Positions 8,714-18,553 of a DNA stretch of 61,357 nt are shown piece after piece. Origin of the DNA: an uncultured Bacteroidales bacterium (GTDB lineage Bacteria; Bacteroidota; Bacteroidia; Bacteroidales; WCHB1-69); contig ONHS01000020.1 of the NCBI GenBank assembly GCA_900317715.1, positions 1-61,357 of the forward strand, written 5' to 3'. Made by a program: the position numbers and the translations under genes. A model generated the notes under the pieces. It was given only the letters and a program-made list of their open reading frames with translations, had not been told where the DNA came from and ran no database searches. The first letter of the stretch is position 1. Every line of letters starts with the position of its first letter.

Positions 8714-11284
8714 TTACACTGTTTCGGCTTTGCGTCTTCTGTAGATGGCGAATCCTGTGCAACCTACGATTAAGAAGATGCAAACGACTGATGCGGCAGC
8801 ACTGATTTTGTTACCCAACATTCTGGCGTACGGAGTATAATTGAACTCGATTTCGTGCTGACCTGCGGGTACCACCATCGTTCTAAGGATATAGTTGGAA
8901 CGGAAGTGCGGCACTTCTTTACCGTCAATGAGAGCCGTCCAACCTCCCTTGTCATAGAACACTTCGGAGAAGACCACCAATTGCTCTTTAGAGGTGTTAA
9001 CCGTGTATTTTAATTTGTTCGGTTTGCAAAGCGTGTTTACAATGGTGGAAGCAGAATCTCTTGTGAAATCTTTTCCTTCCACATATTGGGCGTAGCGTTT
9101 ATCTACAATGGCTGTATTTCTTAAATCGGTTTTTGCGATTGCCAAAATCTCCTCATCGGGATTAGCCACTACTTTGACATCATTCACAAACCAAGCATTG
9201 CCAAATCGGTGCGGGTTTTGCAGAGGTAGAGTCTTCCCTTCCCCAACAGGCACTATCACATATTTCGTGTTTAGCATGTTCAACACTTGGAATGAAGAGT
9301 CATTGGTCTCTTGGATATTACCTTGAGTACGGATGATTTCTCGATAAAGATTTTGCATCTGGTCGCCAATGTAGAAATCGATCATATCTTGGTAGCGGCG
9401 CAGTTTAGCAGGGCTGTATCCGCCGATGGATTTGTGGAAATAGGAAGTTTGCGATTCGTTGAATGTGTTGGATGCCAGATTGAGGACACGATAGTTGATA
9501 TCTTTATCTTGCAGGATAGCGTTGTCTGTTTCTGTAGCTACAATAGGAGTTTCCGCTTTCTTTTTCGAAACGAAGTGATCGTTGTTGAGGTAGCGTTGTG
9601 CAACCGGCCACATGTCTGCCAAGACAAGGACGCAAAGGCATACGGTAACGATCCACTCTTTTTTCAACACATTTTTGAAGTAGAGAGCCAAAACACCAAA
9701 AGCAAGTGCAATGAAAATAAGAGAGCGGAAAGCATCTTTCATCAGCATGGATTTTCTGTATTTGACGAGAATGTCCATGATGGTATCCACTCTGCCTTGG
9801 TCGAAGCCAGCGGAGAGCAGTTGCTGTTGGAAACCGGCATCGCCAGCACCTGTGAAAGTAAATACGGTTTTGCCAAGTATCATCACTAGCAGGCAAAGTC
9901 CACCGGAAATGGCAGCGCTAATCCATGTGAACTTCCAAGCTTTTTGTTTATCGATTTTTCCACTGAAGATATCTTTAAGTGCGAACATGCCAAGTATGGG
10001 CATGGCTACACCGGCAATGGTGAGTGCCATAGACGGTGTTCGGAATTTATTGTAGAAGGGCAGATGGTGGAACAGCCATTCGTTGACGGGCATTAAATTA
10101 CGGCCCCACGCCAGGATGAAGGAGATGATGACCGCCGCAATAACCCACCATTTTTCTGGACCTTTCACCACGAATAGTCCGAGAATGAACAGGAAGCAGA
10201 CGATAGCACCCACATACACAGGTCCAGCGGTGAAAGGTTGGTCGCCCCAATAGGTGGGTAGGTAAGGTGAGCCGTAACCAGCATTGCGCAACTCCCGCAT
10301 AGCAGGATCGCTTTTCTCAAGCATTGTATGTCCGCTGCCATAGCAATTGGGCACCAGAAGGGTGAACGTTTCTGCTTTCCCGTAGCTCCAGGAATAGGCA
10401 TAATCAATCTCAAGACCGCCCTCGTTAGGCTTAGCCTCACTGCTGTTCTGGTCCTGTTGTGGCGTGATGGTCAGTTCTGATCCGCCGCGCATGGTGTCCT
10501 TGCTGTAAACGTATGAGGAGTATAACATTCCCGAGTTGGGTAAAATGCCTAAAATAGCAGCTACCAAAAGCAATACGGAGGCCTTCACGAAAGACGAGAA
10601 TTTTTCATTTCCGCGGACAGCTTCCACAATATAATATACGAGGTAAGATACTGCAATACATCCGATGGCTATTGCTGTGTAGTAGTCTATTTGAATATGG
10701 TTTCTAGCAATCAAACAGCCTACAAATATCAATGTCACCATAAATCCTGCCAGGAATTTTTTCCGGTAAGCGAGAATAACGCCGCCTATGGCAGGAGCCA
10801 TCACGCCCAAAGCGTACGCTTTCGTGATATGACCGGCATCAATGACAATTACATTATAAGATGCCAATGCGTATGCGATAGCCCCCAACAAAGCTAACCA
10901 CCATTGAGAGCCAATACAAATCATAAAAATATAAAAACCAATGAGGTATGTAAAGAAAATACCTGCAGAAAAAACGGGGAAACCGCCTGTTAGTACTTGA
11001 TCTACTCTTGCAAAGATATTGAATCCCGGTTTGCCATACAATGTCTCTGTCGGCATTCCGCTGAACATGGAGTTCATCCATCCAGAGTATTCGCCAGTCT
11101 CTTTCTGATAGTCTTTCACTTCCTTGGTCATACCCTCCACACTGACCAGATCGCCTTGTTGCATGCCTTTTCCATCAAAGACAACAGGGCTGAAATAGAT
11201 AGCGGTAAGCAGATACATGATGGCAATAGCTCCAACATGTGGAATGCATTTCTTGATAAGTGTCTTGAAATCAATATTTTTCAT
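8714..11284 (-). CDS. YfhO-family polytopic membrane protein
   Basis: An 856-residue inner-membrane protein with many hydrophobic helices in the N-terminal 600 residues, then a soluble region and one last helix near 825-845 before the tail RRRKAETV. The pattern matches the bacterial YfhO family (PF09586), GT-C-like proteins that in Gram-positive species add sugars to teichoic acids. In Bacteroidota the substrate is not known. The soluble part contains repeated beta-rich sequence with a YTPYARM stretch. It converges on the mutarotase gene with 3 nt between stops. Confidence 0.8.
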   Translation of the reverse strand: MKNIDFKTLIKKCIPHVGAIAIMYLLTAIYFSPVVFDGKGMQQGDLVSVEGMTKEVKDYQKETGEYSGWMNSMFSGMPTETLYGKPGFNIFARVDQVLTGGFPVFSAGIFFTYLIGFYIFMICIGSQWWLALLGAIAYALASYNVIVIDAGHITKAYALGVMAPAIGGVILAYRKKFLAGFMVTLIFVGCLIARNHIQIDYYTAIAIGCIAVSYLVYYIVEAVRGNEKFSSFVKASVLLLVAAILGILPNSGMLYSSYVYSKDTMRGGSELTITPQQDQNSSEAKPNEGGLEIDYAYSWSYGKAETFTLLVPNCYGSGHTMLEKSDPAMRELRNAGYGSPYLPTYWGDQPFTAGPVYVGAIVCFLFILGLFVVKGPEKWWVIAAVIISFILAWGRNLMPVNEWLFHHLPFYNKFRTPSMALTIAGVAMPILGMFALKDIFSGKIDKQKAWKFTWISAAISGGLCLLVMILGKTVFTFTGAGDAGFQQQLLSAGFDQGRVDTIMDILVKYRKSMLMKDAFRSLIFIALAFGVLALYFKNVLKKEWIVTVCLCVLVLADMWPVAQRYLNNDHFVSKKKAETPIVATETDNAILQDKDINYRVLNLASNTFNESQTSYFHKSIGGYSPAKLRRYQDMIDFYIGDQMQNLYREIIRTQGNIQETNDSSFQVLNMLNTKYVIVPVGEGKTLPLQNPHRFGNAWFVNDVKVVANPDEEILAIAKTDLRNTAIVDKRYAQYVEGKDFTRDSASTIVNTLCKPNKLKYTVNTSKEQLVVFSEVFYDKGGWTALIDGKEVPHFRSNYILRTMVVPAGQHEIEFNYTPYARMLGNKISAAASVVCIFLIVGCTGFAIYRRRKAETV

Positions 11285-11301
11285 ATTTTAATAATTTGCT
11301 G

Positions 11302-11309
11302 CAAAAATA
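11302..11309 (-). promoter_or_regulatory. -7 box for yfhO-family gene
   Basis: TATTTTTG on the minus strand, 17 nt before the start codon at 11284. Confidence 0.6.
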
Positions 11310-11371
11310 ATCAATTTTTATATCTGTTGGAAGTTAGGCAGATACGGCTTATGTGATTTGAACGCAAAGAA

Positions 11372-12427
11372 TTAATCAAGTGGTACGAAATGTGAATTCA
11401 CAATAATAACACCAAACTCTTTGAGCTGATGATAGAGTCTGTTGATGGTGTCTGGATCAGGGAGGGTAAGATAGTCTGTTTTATCTAATGATACCGAGTA
11501 TATTTCTTGGCATATTCCCATTACGGCACAATTAAATAAAACCGTAGAGTTAAAGCCGATCAGCGTCTTAACCGTATTGGAGATTATCAATAATTCTAAT
11601 GGATATTTTGTTTTTAATAGAGTAACTTGATCGGGCATCCATTGGTAGCAGTCCGTTTCAATCGGATGTGGCGCATAATATATTTGACAATCAGGGTGTT
11701 GGGAAATGAACCGCAACACTATTCGTTTATACACTTCCAATGTAGTGATTTTAAGTTCAGCACAGGGTTGTCCAACAATGACAATGGAATTTTTTTCCAA
11801 TTTTATAAGATCTAATGGATGATTTCTTAAAAAATCGTATTGGTTTTTGATTAAAATGTCATGTTCTAGTAATGGCAGCGGATATATGGAAAAGTAGGTT
11901 AAGGCAGGATATATCCATTTTCTGCTAATGGCTAAAAAGAAACCATGCAAAAGTCCTATTTTTTTCTTTTGTTGTAGTAATAATTGAGACTCGTTTTGCA
12001 CACGGTCATTGGCATCTGCCATAACACGTACTCCTTCGTCAATTACGCAAAGCATACAGTTACGATTCTTGTAATGAGTTAGATAGACGACGGGTTTAAC
12101 AATAATGTCGGTCACAACCCCAAAGAAGCAGCAGTCAAACTTCTTGGAAAGAAGGATAAGAAAAAAGAATTTGATATAAGCTAAAATATATCCCACAAAA
12201 CGTAAGGGGTTTTTGTTGGAAAGATATAGTGGAAGATGTATGATTTTCTTAAAATGCTGCTTGAATACAGGCTCCTCTAACATTTTCTCAATCTTCTGAA
12301 TTCGGTCAAGTCGGATGTTGAATTGACCGATTATAAGGTAGTTGTCCTGACATTCAAAATGTTGAATAGCCTCAATGACGTTGATGAGTTGGATTTCTGT
12401 ATTAATAATGGAGATACTGCGTTTCAT
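11372..12427 (-). CDS. Putative sialyltransferase-like glycosyltransferase
   Basis: A 351-residue protein of low complexity and visibly AT-rich DNA. I do not recognise it with certainty. The C-terminal half has IVIVGQPCAELK, YYAPHPIETD and a LIGFNSTVLFNCAVMG segment, which together resemble the GT52/polysialyltransferase type (HP motif plus an S-T/S-LF motif). It follows the pseudaminic acid operon in the same direction, so a transferase that adds a nonulosonic acid from its CMP donor is a reasonable inference. No signal peptide is seen; the hydrophobic stretch near residues 80-95 may be an inner-membrane anchor. Confidence 0.5.
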   Translation of the reverse strand: MKRSISIINTEIQLINVIEAIQHFECQDNYLIIGQFNIRLDRIQKIEKMLEEPVFKQHFKKIIHLPLYLSNKNPLRFVGYILAYIKFFFLILLSKKFDCCFFGVVTDIIVKPVVYLTHYKNRNCMLCVIDEGVRVMADANDRVQNESQLLLQQKKKIGLLHGFFLAISRKWIYPALTYFSIYPLPLLEHDILIKNQYDFLRNHPLDLIKLEKNSIVIVGQPCAELKITTLEVYKRIVLRFISQHPDCQIYYAPHPIETDCYQWMPDQVTLLKTKYPLELLIISNTVKTLIGFNSTVLFNCAVMGICQEIYSVSLDKTDYLTLPDPDTINRLYHQLKEFGVIIVNSHFVPLD

Positions 12428-12443
12428 TGATAACCAATATTAT

Positions 12444-13649
12444 TTACAAAGAAAGAAACATTTTAGAAAATGTGTTAATATTGTTTTTTAATGATAAGTG
12501 ATTTAAATAGAAGTTTCGACTGGCTTCTCTGACTTCGGGTGTTATCCTGTTATTGACCACAATGTCGGTTATGGTTTCAGCTATGGCTGATATACTGCGA
12601 TCAATAATTGTTCCAAAATCTTCAGAAATCATCTCTTTGATACCGCCCGTGTCCGTGGCAACGATATAAAGTCCCTGGCGTTCGGCCTCTATAATGGACA
12701 TGGGCATACCCTCACTGCTACTGGGCAACATAAAAACATCCATGTTTTTTAGAATATCCGAAACATCGTTTCTCACCCCTAAAAAAGTAACGAACTCGTC
12801 CAACTGATGATTATGAACATATTTGCTTATGACATTCATTTGCGGCCCAGATCCGACGAAATGAAAATGAATTTTTTTCTTGATTTCATCCGGCAATGCG
12901 TTCAGTGCTTTGACAATCAAATCTTGACCTTTTCGATAGTTCATGCTTCCCACGCAAACGAATTGGATTATATCATCCAAGTGTTTTTTTAATGTGACTT
13001 GAGGCAAATCTTCAATGCCGTTGAAAATATATGTTTTTTTCGATGTTGGGATATGTTGGGCCGCTTCGACGGCTTTGGAACTCAGAAAAACAATTTTATC
13101 CATGCGCTCATAGACCAATTTATCTTTGTTGATAAGCAGAGCTTTTGCCAAAAAGGGATATCTGAAAAGCCCCTTTAATTGTGGTCGTAGCATGGAATAA
13201 GGAACACCGTCGCTGTGGTCCATAATGACGACTTTTGTTTTGTTACACATATCACCGCCATATTTGAAAAAATAATAGGCGGCAAAACTTCCTTGAAAAA
13301 GGAGAAAATCAGCGTTTATTCCACTACTAATGTATCTTTTTGCAGCCTTTTTTGATGGTAGCAGGAAAGATTTGAATAAGCGAAGTAAAGATCGTAAGAT
13401 GAAATTGTCTTTTAGAGTCCGCCGCAAACGGGATTCTTTCATGAAAGTGAATTTAGGTTTAGAAGCTCCTATTCTGTCTAGGCAATCATGTTTATTACAT
13501 TCAAAAACTTCTTCGTTAGAGACTATGGCTTCAAATTCAATTCCATTATCCCTAAAATACTGTTTTCCTCTTACGAAAGAATCATTTACATAATTAACCC
13601 CTTGAACTTGCGTCAAAGAAGCGCCATAAACAATAACTAGTTTTTTCAT
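12444..13649 (-). CDS. Glycosyltransferase family 4
   Basis: A GT-B transferase of 401 residues. The C-terminal domain is typical: VGSMNYRKGQDLIVKAL, HFVGSGPQ, and the EX7E motif in SSEGMPMSIIEAE, followed by VATDTGGIKEMI. I chose ATG 13649, where MKKLVIVYG starts the first strand, over the longer frame at 13682. The DNA is AT-rich compared with the pse genes upstream, which hints at separate origin. It lies at the end of the pseudaminic acid operon and probably builds the glycan that receives it. Confidence 0.85.
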   Translation of the reverse strand: MKKLVIVYGASLTQVQGVNYVNDSFVRGKQYFRDNGIEFEAIVSNEEVFECNKHDCLDRIGASKPKFTFMKESRLRRTLKDNFILRSLLRLFKSFLLPSKKAAKRYISSGINADFLLFQGSFAAYYFFKYGGDMCNKTKVVIMDHSDGVPYSMLRPQLKGLFRYPFLAKALLINKDKLVYERMDKIVFLSSKAVEAAQHIPTSKKTYIFNGIEDLPQVTLKKHLDDIIQFVCVGSMNYRKGQDLIVKALNALPDEIKKKIHFHFVGSGPQMNVISKYVHNHQLDEFVTFLGVRNDVSDILKNMDVFMLPSSSEGMPMSIIEAERQGLYIVATDTGGIKEMISEDFGTIIDRSISAIAETITDIVVNNRITPEVREASRNFYLNHLSLKNNINTFSKMFLSL

Positions 13650-13685
13650 ATTGTATAAATTTTTTATATTGTATAAAAACAACGA

Positions 13686-14653
13686 TTACTCAACCACTTC
13701 CCAACACATTCTGTCTCCCACTTCCAAATCGCGATTTACTTTGCGACCTATAAGTTCAAACAGATACTTTGGATGCAGTCCAAAGCCAGGGCGAACGGAA
13801 CGAACGTTATCTTCTGTTATAGCATCTCCTTTCTTCATTGGTCGTGCGACATAAAGGGAACGAGAATATTCACGACCTTTAATGTCTCTACTTGGCGAAT
13901 ATTCTCAACCATCTGCCGGAATTCGTTAGCTTCCATGCTGAAAGCTGAATCTGGACCGCCGATACTGCGGTCAATAATGAAGTGTTTCTCGACTACTTCA
14001 GCGCCCAAGGCGACAGCGGCCATGGGTACTACACTTCCTTCTGTATGGTCGGAAAGTCCAACTTTTACTCCAAATCGTTGCTTCATATCAGGAATAGTTA
14101 ACAGATTAGCATCCTCAATGGGAGCTGGATAGGCTGAGGTACACTTCAAAAGCGTGATATCTGAGCATCCTTCACCGCGAATCGTATCCAAAGCCAGTTG
14201 AATGTCTTCTTCCATCGCAATGCCAGTGGAAAGAATAATAGGCTTGTGCTTCGAGGCGATGTATTTTATTAGCGGAATGTCTGTAATCTCAAAAGAGGCA
14301 ATTTTATAGATGGGATTGCCTAACTGCTCAAGAAGGTCAACGGCTGTCTTGTCAAATGGTGTGGAGAAACAGATAAGACCTTCGTCGTGTGCGACTTGAA
14401 AAATTTCCTCGTGCCATTCCCAAGGAGTGTAGGCCTTTTGATATAGAGAATAGAACGTTTCGCCCTCCCAAAGTCCTTTCCCAACTTTGAAATCGGGCTT
14501 GTTACAGTTAAGAGTTAGTGTATCAGCCGTATAGGTTTGAATTTTAATAGCATCAGCACCAGCCTGTTTGGCAGCTCTGATGGAGTCAAGGGCAATTTGT
14601 TTGCTGCCATTATGATTTGCTGAAAGTTCAGCAATAATAAATGTCTTATTCAT
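13686..14653 (-). pseudogene. pseI: Pseudaminic acid synthase, frameshifted before the SAF domain
   Basis: The first 252 residues or so are a clear PseI (NeuB family) barrel: AELSANHNGS, GKGLWEGETFYSLYQKAYTPWEW, STPFDKTAVD and SDHTEG. PseI condenses 2,4-diacetamido-2,4,6-trideoxy-L-altrose with phosphoenolpyruvate. In the starting frame the protein ends with an unrelated tail at 13835. In the -1 frame the missing C-terminal antifreeze-like (SAF) domain continues from about 13892 to 13686 with GREYSRSLYVARPMKKGD and VRPGFGLHPKYL. About a dozen residues that normally link the two parts are absent, so a deletion of some 35-40 nt is inferred. It may be a mutation or an assembly error. Confidence 0.85.
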
Positions 14654-15660
14654 TGTAGTTGCAGGATATAATAGATATATTCGTTATCGTGTGATTGTTC
14701 TTGGTAACCAAGTTTTTCGTGATATTTGATAGACCTAGGATTATCTTGTTTTACCTTTGCTGTAACCGCTTTGATACCCTTTTGGGGTAAATCAGCCAAA
14801 ATTTTTCTTTCCCATTTTGCAGTCTCACCTTTAATTTTTGTGTTGGGGTTGGCGATAATTCCACGTTCCCATACACCCTCTTCTTCTTTGGTTAGATTAT
14901 ATGTTCCCACCAGTAAACCATCTCTATAAATAGCAAGGTAAAGTCTGTCAGGATTTCCCTTTAAGCGCTCTACAAACTGGAAATGGTTTTCTTCAGAAAT
15001 CACTTCTGGATTCACCATCCATATACGAACATCATCATGGTTTCTCAAATTGAGAATCTCTAAATGTTGCTCTTTGGTGCAATCAACATAATTGACAATT
15101 TCATACTGATGGTTGATGAAAGAGTGTAAAATAACGTCTTTGTACTGGCCTTCGAAATAGCAATGGTCTTTCAATGTTGCTTCACGCACAAACCCATTTG
15201 CTTCAAGCATTGTATAAAGATGAGGGCGCAAGTCAAAGGCGTATGTATAAATTTTGTGAAGTGACAAATCATCAAAAGCCACGGACTTCAACATGGTCAG
15301 ATAGTTGTTCCAATGTTCTGCAAAATGCTCTGCCTCAAGACTTGTGTCCATTATGAAGGAGATTTCCGCATTATGGTCTATCCAATTAATATGTACTAGG
15401 CCGCCATAACCGATGCAAATGTCATTCTCAAGATATGAAAAGAGTATCTGATCTGGTTTTGGGTTTTCGTACAGTTTGGCCACTACATTGTCAAAATAAC
15501 GCTGCTGGTCTTCCTCAGTGAGAGGCTTAGCTTGGCGTAAATGGTAAATCTGCTCGTTGCGCCACTTCATAATGAGGAATCGGTCTTCATAGCGGAGCGG
15601 AACAAGGCGATAATTGCCATATGAAAACTCTTGCTGTTTAAGACAAATATAGCGAACCAT
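14650..15660 (-). CDS. Tandem GNAT acetyltransferase; C-terminal half PseH-like
   Basis: A 336-residue protein made of two GNAT domains. Residues 10-170 look like a RimJ/RimL-type N-acetyltransferase (LVPLRYEDRFLIMKWRNE, GYGGLVHINW). Residues 185-336 resemble PseH: LNLRNHDDVRIWM, then SEENHFQFVERLK and VKQDNPRSIKYHEKLGY. PseH acetylates the 4-amino group of UDP-4-amino-4,6-dideoxy-L-AltNAc. Its stop overlaps the pseI start by 4 nt (ATGA). The usual hydrolase PseG is not in the operon and the first GNAT domain does not replace it by any known chemistry. Confidence 0.75.
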   Translation of the reverse strand: MVRYICLKQQEFSYGNYRLVPLRYEDRFLIMKWRNEQIYHLRQAKPLTEEDQQRYFDNVVAKLYENPKPDQILFSYLENDICIGYGGLVHINWIDHNAEISFIMDTSLEAEHFAEHWNNYLTMLKSVAFDDLSLHKIYTYAFDLRPHLYTMLEANGFVREATLKDHCYFEGQYKDVILHSFINHQYEIVNYVDCTKEQHLEILNLRNHDDVRIWMVNPEVISEENHFQFVERLKGNPDRLYLAIYRDGLLVGTYNLTKEEEGVWERGIIANPNTKIKGETAKWERKILADLPQKGIKAVTAKVKQDNPRSIKYHEKLGYQEQSHDNEYIYYILQLQ

Positions 15661-15662
15661 AC

Positions 15663-16346
15663 TTATTTAGTTTGATAGAGAAGCTTATACTTCATTTCTG
15701 CCAATTTCCAGTCGGTTTCGGTGTCAATATCCTGAATGGTTGTTTCGCTGACCTCAATACCACCAACTTTGATATTGCCAGTTAACCATTCTCTAGTCTT
15801 ATACCAATAGAATGTACCCGTATCGTGATATTCTTTGGGCAAATCTTGGCTACGGCTGTTCTCAAACTCAGGCCAATGACGTGTCATCGTGCCATCTTCA
15901 GCAAGGTCAAGGCAACGCCAGATAGGATATGAGAACTGAACTACGGGATACACACAGGTAAAATCAGATTCTTGTAACCGTTCAAAAGCAGAAACTACAT
16001 CTTTGCTTTGGACTAAAGGTGCAGTAGCATAGAAACAGCAAAAGTTATCAAACGCTAAGCCCAATTCTTGGTACTTGGCAATCACTTCTTTCAGGACATC
16101 AGCGGTGGTAGCGTAATCACTGGATGTCTCTGCAGAACGCATAAAAGGAACGCTTCCACCAAATCTTTTAGCGACTTCTGCGATTTCCATATCATCGGTG
16201 GAAACCATGACCTCATCAAACAAACCAGTTTTCAACGCGGTTTCGATGGAATATGCAATAATGGGCTTGCCAAGAAATTCCTTGATGTTTTTTCTTGGGA
16301 TGCGTTTGCTGCCACCTCTAGCCGGAATAATCGCTAAATTTTTCAT
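15663..16346 (-). CDS. pseF: Pseudaminic acid cytidylyltransferase
   Basis: A 227-residue CMP-sugar synthetase-like protein. It begins with the CTP-binding signature AIIPARGGSKRIPRKNI, has STDDMEIAEVAKRFG and APLVQSKDV, and ends with the QDIDTETDWKLAEMKY segment seen in PseF. It activates pseudaminic acid to CMP-pseudaminic acid. Its start overlaps the pseC stop by 4 nt, so the two are coupled. Close relatives activate other nonulosonic acids; the operon context favours Pse. Confidence 0.9.
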   Translation of the reverse strand: MKNLAIIPARGGSKRIPRKNIKEFLGKPIIAYSIETALKTGLFDEVMVSTDDMEIAEVAKRFGGSVPFMRSAETSSDYATTADVLKEVIAKYQELGLAFDNFCCFYATAPLVQSKDVVSAFERLQESDFTCVYPVVQFSYPIWRCLDLAEDGTMTRHWPEFENSRSQDLPKEYHDTGTFYWYKTREWLTGNIKVGGIEVSETTIQDIDTETDWKLAEMKYKLLYQTK

Positions 16347-17509
16347 TTGCCAATGAATTCTTCTACTTTCTCAATCACCCAATCCTGTTCCTCCTCCGTC
16401 AATGTCGGGTACATCGGCAAAGCCAAACAGTGTTGATAATACTCTTCCGCCACAGGCATGTCGCCCTCTTTCCAGCCAAACTGACGGTAGTAGGGCATTG
16501 TATGAGCAGGAATATAGAGTACTTGGGCGAAAATCTTGTTGGCGCGCAAAAAATCATACAGTCCCTTGCGTTTGTCTGTATCTACCTGAATGATATACAG
16601 ATGGAATGCATGGGTGATATTGTCTGCTCTGAAGGGTGTTCTAATTGGACTGTCCTTGAAAGCCTCGTCATACTTGCGGGCAATTTCATTCCTGCGTTGG
16701 ATGCTCCAATCCAAACGTTTGAGTTGGGAAACACCTAAAGCAGCTTGGAAATCGGTAATTCGGTAGTTGTAGCCCAAATCTTGCATTTCGTAGTACCATC
16801 CACCATCGTTCTTTGTGAGCAGATCGGGATTTTTGGTAATGCCATGCGTGCGATACAGCATCACCTTCTCATACAGATCTTTCCGGTTGGTGGTGACAGC
16901 ACCTCCTTCCCCTGTAGCAATATGTTTTACTGGGTGGAAGGAGAAACAGGTCAGGTCGGCATAATGGCAATTGCCGACCATTTGTTTAACGCCCATGCTG
17001 TCTATGTAACTTCCTCCGGGTGCGTGGCAGGCATCCACCACAATGGCGAATCCATATTCATCAGCCAGGTGTCTCAATCTTTCTTCGTCCACAGGATATC
17101 CGGCGAAATCCACAGGAACCACAGCCTTATACGTGCCTTTGGGTGAGGATTTCAAAGTATGCTCCAGTTTGTCCAAATCCAGGCAGTAGGTCTTGGCATC
17201 AATATCGCAGAAAACAATCTCGGCGCCCAAATAACGGAATCCATTCGCGGAGGCCACAAAAGTGATGGGCGTAGTGATTACTTTGTCACCAGGTTTGATA
17301 CCCAATGCCATCGCACAAAGATGGAGAGCTGCAGTTCCATTGCTCACCATACAGGCGTACTTGCAACCCAAATATTCGGAAAAATTTTTCTCAAATTCAC
17401 CGATTTTCGGTCCTTGAGTCAGATAGTCCGATTTCAGCGTTTCAACGACAGCTTGGATGTCCTCTTCGCTGATGTATTGGTGTCCGTATGATATGTTGTG
17501 GTCAATCAT
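16343..17509 (-). CDS. pseC: UDP-4-keto-6-deoxy-L-AltNAc aminotransferase
   Basis: A 388-residue DegT/DnrJ/EryC1 aminotransferase. The sequence SFHPVKHIATGEGGAV contains the PLP-binding lysine and matches PseC. The N-terminal YGHQYISEEDIQAVVETL and the SNGTAALHLCAMALG cofactor region are also typical. It moves an amino group from glutamate onto C4 of the PseB product. It follows pseB with one base between them. Confidence 0.93.
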   Translation of the reverse strand: MIDHNISYGHQYISEEDIQAVVETLKSDYLTQGPKIGEFEKNFSEYLGCKYACMVSNGTAALHLCAMALGIKPGDKVITTPITFVASANGFRYLGAEIVFCDIDAKTYCLDLDKLEHTLKSSPKGTYKAVVPVDFAGYPVDEERLRHLADEYGFAIVVDACHAPGGSYIDSMGVKQMVGNCHYADLTCFSFHPVKHIATGEGGAVTTNRKDLYEKVMLYRTHGITKNPDLLTKNDGGWYYEMQDLGYNYRITDFQAALGVSQLKRLDWSIQRRNEIARKYDEAFKDSPIRTPFRADNITHAFHLYIIQVDTDKRKGLYDFLRANKIFAQVLYIPAHTMPYYRQFGWKEGDMPVAEEYYQHCLALPMYPTLTEEEQDWVIEKVEEFIGK

Positions 17510-17510
17510 C

Positions 17511-18533
17511 TTATTTCACGATAAAGTTAGGGTCAACAAACTGTCTGATTTTCTCCCGCATACTTTCCACAGTCTCCCATTCTGTATTATTGTCAGAGCT
17601 GTAATGGAATCCGTCAGGTACAGGTTTCGCATTGTGGTGCTTGATGAAGTCCTCGCGTGAATACATATAGGACACGGAAGGAAGGATTACGTAATATTTG
17701 CCTAAATCAAGCGTGTCCAACGCATCGGTTACGGTAATCATTTCCTCATGTAGTTTCTCTCCCGGTCGGATGCCAATTTCCACTTGGGGAATATTGGGTG
17801 CAATGGCAGTGGCCACATCCTTGATATGGTAAGAAGGAATCTTTGGGATGAAAATTTCACCACCAAGATGATGTCCGATGGCATACATCACCATAGCCAC
17901 CCCTGCTTCAAGGGAAATGTTGAAGCGGGTCATACGCATATCGGTGATCGGGATTTCTTTTGCTCCTTCATCTCTCTTTTTAATAAAAAACGGGATGACG
18001 GAACCACGTGAGCCCATGACGTTGCCATAACGCACCACAGAAAAGTGGATATCTTTAGAACCTTTGATGTTATTGGCGGCAGTGAACAATTTGTCAGAGG
18101 TCAGCTTTGTGGCACCATAGAGGTTGATGGGTGCACATGCCTTGTCGGTGGAGAGTGCCACCACGTCGTGAACGCCACAAGCCAAAGCCGCTTTAATGAC
18201 ATTCTGGGCGCCATTCACATTGGTTTTAATGCATTCTTCAGGATTATATTCTGCAGTGTCCACTTGTTTGATAGCGGCTGCATGAATGATCACATCCACG
18301 CCTTCGCAAGCACGAGTCAAACGCTCCAGATCCCGGACATCACCAATGAAATAGCGCATCATTGGATACTGCCGTTCAGGATATTTGAGCTTTAATTCAT
18401 ACTGTTTTAGCTCATCACGTGAGTATATGATGATTTTTTTGACATTTGGATAATCTCTCAAAATTACTTCGACAAATTTCTTGCCGAAAGAACCGGTTCC
18501 TCCGGTAATTAGTACAGTTTTGTTATTCAACAT
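17511..18533 (-). CDS. pseB: UDP-GlcNAc 4,6-dehydratase (inverting)
   Basis: A 340-residue extended SDR enzyme that starts the pseudaminic acid pathway from UDP-GlcNAc. It has the cofactor loop TGGTGSFGKKF, the AAIKQVD segment, and the catalytic YGATK. The VVRYGNVMGSRGSVIPFF stretch is typical of PseB/FlaA1. I use ATG 18533; the upstream in-frame TTG at 18554 would add seven residues before the conserved N-terminus. A -7 box at 18575-18582 makes this the first gene of a long minus-strand operon. Confidence 0.95.
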   Translation of the reverse strand: MLNNKTVLITGGTGSFGKKFVEVILRDYPNVKKIIIYSRDELKQYELKLKYPERQYPMMRYFIGDVRDLERLTRACEGVDVIIHAAAIKQVDTAEYNPEECIKTNVNGAQNVIKAALACGVHDVVALSTDKACAPINLYGATKLTSDKLFTAANNIKGSKDIHFSVVRYGNVMGSRGSVIPFFIKKRDEGAKEIPITDMRMTRFNISLEAGVAMVMYAIGHHLGGEIFIPKIPSYHIKDVATAIAPNIPQVEIGIRPGEKLHEEMITVTDALDTLDLGKYYVILPSVSYMYSREDFIKHHNAKPVPDGFHYSSDNNTEWETVESMREKIRQFVDPNFIVK

Positions 18534-18553
18534 AGATTCAGAACTAATAATCA

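Noticed and set aside
13835..13900. Programmed -1 frameshift in pseI
   Set aside because: There is no slippery heptamer of the X XXY YYZ form at the junction, and linker residues are missing, so a deletion explains it better.
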